From: JAWVZU01 sp033722075
GTDB taxonomy: Bacteria > Pseudomonadota > Gammaproteobacteria > Xanthomonadales > SZUA-38
Direction of reading: 5' to 3'
Length of the DNA stretch: 9,230 bases
NCBI GenBank assembly: GCA_033722075.1
Contig: JAWVZU010000159.1
Coordinates: 1-9,230, forward strand
In this document: piece after piece, positions 7,448 through 9,230 of the stretch
Layout: each line of letters starts with the position of its first letter
Position numbering within the stretch: the stretch's first letter is position 1
Notes under the pieces: generated by a model
Told to the model about the DNA's origin: nothing
The model's input: the letters and a program-made list of their open reading frames with translations, nothing else
Database searches by the model: none
Translations under genes and position numbers: made by a program

Positions 7448-7639
7448 TCAGGCGTAGATGAAGTAGGTCACCACGAGCAGGGCCACGGCAAGGGCATGCC
7501 ATTCGATGCGTGCAAACATCAGCCGTTCGCTGTGCACGGCGTCGTAATCGCCGCCGCGGTACATGGAATAGATACCCCAACCAAAGGAAGCGATGGTCCC
7601 GAGCAGGCACAGGATCGCCAAAAGATACAGACCGCTCAT
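7448..7639 (-). CDS. Small two-helix membrane protein, HIG1-like / twin-transmembrane
   Basis: This 63-residue protein starts at ATG 7639, with GGGAG 7 nt upstream; an in-frame GTG at 7657 would add six residues but overlaps that ribosome binding site. It has two hydrophobic stretches, residues 3-22 and about 45-62, joined by a polar loop YRGGDYDAVHSERLMFAR. The layout and the loop (glycine pair, then an R-LM-R pattern before the second helix) resemble bacterial HIG1-domain or twin-transmembrane proteins, some of which associate with cytochrome oxidase. The usual glutamine after the final arginine is replaced, so the family call is tentative. It lies 79 nt after the deoxynucleoside kinase gene and 270 nt before korA; co-transcription with the kinase is possible. 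It could instead be an unrelated small membrane protein. Confidence 0.72.
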   Translation of the reverse strand: MSGLYLLAILCLLGTIASFGWGIYSMYRGGDYDAVHSERLMFARIEWHALAVALLVVTYFIYA

Positions 7640-7718
7640 CACAGTCTCCCGGCGCACAGGGCGCCCGATTACCGGTTTTTACGCTAGCGGATCATGGCCG
7701 GGGCGTCCTTGTCGCGGA

Positions 7719-8363
7719 TCAGAATTGGGGATCTCGCACGAAGGTCTCCGGGGAGACTGCTTCGATGCGCTCCATCACGTCCAGGCGGTAGATGAGATCG
7801 CCTACATAGTCCAGCCGGTCCGAGTCCAGGATGACCAGGTCGCTCATCGTGTAGTTCTCGATCCAGCGCTCGTACAGCCGGTCAAGGTGCTTCAGATAGC
7901 TCAGCGGAATATCGCTTTCCATCCCGCGGCCCCGCAGTCGGATGCGCTTGCGCAGGGTGCGCATGGAACAGCGCAGGTAGATCATCAGGTCGGGCGGCCG
8001 GATGGCGTCCAGGATGCTCTCGTAGAAAGCGCGGTAGATCGCCCACTCGCGTTCCTGGATGTGGCCCCGCTCGTGCAGGGCCGCGGCAAAGATCTCGGCG
8101 TCCTCGAAGATGGTCCGGTCCAGGGCGACGACACCGGGAAGCCGGTCCAGGTCCTGGTGTATGCGGAACTTGGCGCTCAGGAAGTAGAGCTGCGAGTGAA
8201 ACGCCCAGCGGTCCATGTCGGCGTAGAAATCCGCCAGGTAGGGATTCTCCTCGTTCGGCTCGTAGAAGGGCTCGACGCCGTAGGTGTCGGAAAGGAACTC
8301 GACCAGGGTGGATTTCCCGGCGCCGATATTGCCCGCGATGGCGATCGATTTTCGCTGCGTCAC
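7719..8363 (-). CDS. Deoxynucleoside kinase (deoxyadenosine/deoxyguanosine/deoxycytidine kinase family)
   Basis: This 214-aa soluble enzyme transfers a phosphate from a nucleoside triphosphate to a deoxynucleoside in the salvage pathway. The P-loop is GNIGAGKST at residues 11-19. The catalytic and substrate-binding segment EPNEENPYLADFYADM (35-50) follows, then WAFHSQLYFL (53-62) and LDRTIFEDAEIF (81-92), which carries the DRS-type motif as DRT. The arginine-rich LID is RKRIRLRGRGME (138-149). Length and motif order are typical. The start is GTG at 8363; a strong GGGAGGGG lies 10 nt upstream, and the protein begins MTQRKSIAIAGNIG as in relatives. The ribosome binding site overlaps a short GGGG-CAT-CCCC stem, which might modulate translation. 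Which base it prefers cannot be told from sequence. The other salvage gene in view, adenine deaminase, is divergent and not in the same transcript. Confidence 0.93.
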   Translation of the reverse strand: MTQRKSIAIAGNIGAGKSTLVEFLSDTYGVEPFYEPNEENPYLADFYADMDRWAFHSQLYFLSAKFRIHQDLDRLPGVVALDRTIFEDAEIFAAALHERGHIQEREWAIYRAFYESILDAIRPPDLMIYLRCSMRTLRKRIRLRGRGMESDIPLSYLKHLDRLYERWIENYTMSDLVILDSDRLDYVGDLIYRLDVMERIEAVSPETFVRDPQF

Positions 8364-8401
8364 TCGGGGGATGCCCCTCCCTGCGATCGGCAGCGTAGCA
8401 T

Positions 8402-8435
8402 AGCCTCCGGCGCGCCTGCGCCGCGACCGAAGGCT
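8402..8435. repeat. Inverted repeat between stress gene and kinase gene
   Basis: AGCCTCCGG (8402-8410) and CCGAAGGCT (8427-8435) form a 9-bp stem with one G-T wobble, enclosing a 16-nt GC-rich loop that can itself pair CGCG with CGCG. It starts 10 nt past the stress-gene stop. No T-run follows on the minus strand, so a standard intrinsic terminator is not supported, though a Rho-type or bidirectional stop is possible. A TATGCT (8402-8397, minus) -10-like element for the kinase touches its edge without a recognisable -35. Confidence 0.45.
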
Positions 8436-8445
8436 CTATTTGCCG

Positions 8446-8736
8446 TTACTGAAAGCGCTTGGAAGCGTCACTGACGCTATCGGACAGGGACTGCCACGCA
8501 TCCTCGACGCCATCCTTGATGTCCTCCCAGGCATTGCTGCCGGCCTGTTTCAATTCTTCCAGCCGCTTTTCCGCCTCTTCCTTCCGGTCCTCGAGCTCGG
8601 CAATCTTCTCCTGCAGCTTGTCCTTTGCGTCGGCCTCCGCTTCCATCTCCTTGGCCCGAAGGCGTTTGAGTTCGGCCTCCGCGCGGGTGATTTTTGCGCT
8701 CACTTTCTCTTTCATGGCTTCCTGACGGGTACTCAT
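8446..8736 (-). CDS. Small coiled-coil stress-type protein (sll1863-like)
   Basis: This 96-aa protein is almost wholly helical and highly charged. Residues about 8-64 form a Lys/Glu/Ala-rich coiled coil, and a final segment (69-95) is an amphipathic helix with two tryptophans (W70 and W81), in the repeating style AWEDIKDGVEDAWQSL. It has no signal peptide, membrane span or cysteine. This resembles small proteins annotated as the sll1863-type stress response family and apolipoprotein-like helices; the role is not established and the family call rests on composition and layout. ATG 8736 has a clear AAGGAG 8 nt upstream. It is probably its own transcript: an inverted repeat follows, and a candidate extended -10 (TGCTACAAC) lies 44-52 nt before the start codon. 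Confidence 0.8.
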   Translation of the reverse strand: MSTRQEAMKEKVSAKITRAEAELKRLRAKEMEAEADAKDKLQEKIAELEDRKEEAEKRLEELKQAGSNAWEDIKDGVEDAWQSLSDSVSDASKRFQ

Positions 8737-8763
8737 TGGCGGTTCTCCTTATGGTGATTGCTT

Positions 8764-8792
8764 GCAAATTTTCCATTCCGTTGTAGCAAATT
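8764..8792. repeat. GCAAATT direct repeat, 22-bp period
   Basis: GCAAATT occurs at 8764-8770 and again at 8786-8792, starts 22 bp apart, about two helical turns. Both copies are followed by a CC-containing tail. The AT-rich block stands out in otherwise GC-rich DNA, in the leader and promoter region of the stress-type gene. It may be an operator, or chance in a short AT-rich patch. Confidence 0.35.
8780..8788 (-). promoter_or_regulatory. Candidate extended -10 element for the stress-type gene
   Basis: The minus strand reads TGC-TACAAC, an extended -10 pattern (TGN followed by a 4/6 match to TATAAT). It would start transcription near 8773, about 37 nt before the ATG. No convincing -35 box lies upstream. 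One of two GCAAATT repeats overlaps it. Confidence 0.28.
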
Positions 8793-8849
8793 CCGATCCA
8801 GAGCCGATCTGCCGAGGTAATTCGCAGCTCTCGGACGGGCTCCCGGGTT

Positions 8850-8895
8850 TGCCGTAACGGCACCGGAGTGAACTGACTCCGGAGTCTCTTAGAGA
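8850..8895. repeat. Cluster of three adjacent inverted repeats between divergent genes
   Basis: Three palindromic elements lie almost end to end: TGCCG-TAA-CGGCA (8850-8862), CCGGAGT-GAACTG-ACTCCGG (8863-8882) and TCTCT-T-AGAGA (8885-8895). No T-run follows on either strand, so they do not look like intrinsic terminators. They sit between the minus-strand stress gene and the plus-strand adenine deaminase gene and may be regulator sites. Confidence 0.5.
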
Positions 8896-8989
8896 TAGCT
8901 AGCAAGCATCATGCCGAACGAGCTCTGCATGAGCCGGCTTCAGCAACCGGACCGATGAGAACGCCCCTGACGCCTGGAATGCGCTAGCA

Positions 8990-9008
8990 TTCAGGACAGT
9001 TCAGGACA
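8990..9008 (+). repeat. TTCAGGACA tandem repeat upstream of adenine deaminase
   Basis: TTCAGGACA occurs at 8990-8998 and 9000-9008, a period of 10 bp, ending 12 nt before the adenine deaminase ATG. The one-turn spacing would place two copies on the same helix face. TAGCAT (8985-8990), a poor -10-like match, overlaps its left end. Confidence 0.5.
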
Positions 9009-9020
9009 CGGACGAAAACC

Positions 9021-9230
9021 ATGGCCGCCATTGGACTGGGAACCAAGCGAACCCAACAGTTGAACCGAGAGGAACTGGAGCAGGTACTGGCCGTCGCGCG
9101 CGGCGATCGGCCGGCGGACCTGTTGATCAGGAATGCGGAGGTCCTCGACCTCGTCAACGGCGGCGCCCACCGCACCCATATCGCCCTGTGCGGCCATACG
9201 ATTGCCGGCGTCGGCAATGACTACGAGGAA
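9021..9230 (+). CDS. ade: Adenine deaminase, N-terminal fragment, runs off right edge
   Basis: The first 70 residues are in the window. LNREELEQVLAVARGD (14-29) is close to the E. coli adenine deaminase start (RAEYQELLAVSRGD). ADLLIRNAEVLDLVNGG (32-48) matches ADYIIDNVSILDLINGG, and IALCGHTIAGVGNDYE (54-69) matches IVIKGRYIAGVGAEYT. The family hydrolyses adenine to hypoxanthine and ammonia in purine salvage, using a metal centre in an amidohydrolase fold; the metal ligands lie beyond the window. ATG 9021 is the first start after an in-frame TAG at 8985. The ribosome binding site is weak, only GGA about 7 nt upstream. The gene is divergent from the stress-type gene. Confidence 0.9.
   Translation, partial: MAAIGLGTKRTQQLNREELEQVLAVARGDRPADLLIRNAEVLDLVNGGAHRTHIALCGHTIAGVGNDYEE

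Noticed and set aside
7642..7665. GGCGC-CCTGT-GCGCC hairpin just upstream of the small membrane protein gene
   Set aside because: No T-run follows it and it sits next to the ribosome binding site; a 5-bp stem is easily expected by chance in this composition.

Overview
The window is GC-rich DNA with tightly packed genes and long spurious reading frames on the strand opposite the real genes. Gene content suggests a proteobacterium, most likely a gammaproteobacterium of an anaerobic or microaerobic, possibly sulfur-oxidising or halophilic type. The taxonomic guess is an inference from gene families and base composition, not from a marker gene.

All genes but one lie on the minus strand. Reading in their direction, from right to left: a small coiled-coil stress-type protein (8736-8446); a deoxynucleoside kinase (8363-7719); a 63-residue two-helix membrane protein (7639-7448); and a five-gene cluster of 2-oxoacid:ferredoxin oxidoreductase and iron-sulfur genes (7177 to beyond position 1). 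On the plus strand, the first 70 codons of an adenine deaminase gene begin at 9021 and run off the right edge.

The five-gene cluster is the main interest. It encodes KorA (fused gamma-alpha, 624 aa) and KorB (320 aa, all four [4Fe-4S] cysteines and the TPP motif present), which look like an active enzyme. After these come an 803-aa protein, a 288-aa membrane-anchored RnfB-type polyferredoxin without other rnf genes in view, and the N-terminal 350 residues of a further protein. The 803-aa protein and the last protein each resemble a different part of the large one-chain pyruvate:ferredoxin oxidoreductase (NifJ), but the residues that bind TPP and substrate appear lost. The 803-aa protein also carries a C-terminal ferredoxin domain. 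Gaps are 1, 21 and 8 nt, followed by a 20-nt overlap, so the genes are probably co-transcribed and translationally coupled.

The proposed picture is that KorAB oxidises a 2-oxoacid, probably 2-oxoglutarate, and passes electrons to the ferredoxin domain, the NifJ-derived subunits and the RnfB-type protein at the membrane. Upstream of korA there is a well-placed candidate promoter: a 9/10 match to the FNR/ANR palindrome centred at -41.5 from the start predicted by a TAAAAT -10 box. That would fit induction of an oxygen-sensitive enzyme when oxygen is low.

The intergenic stretches 7178-7447 and 8737-9020 are each just under 300 bases. The first holds the FNR-type promoter; the second holds short inverted and direct repeats between divergent genes. 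No tRNA, rRNA, CRISPR array, insertion sequence or phage gene was seen.
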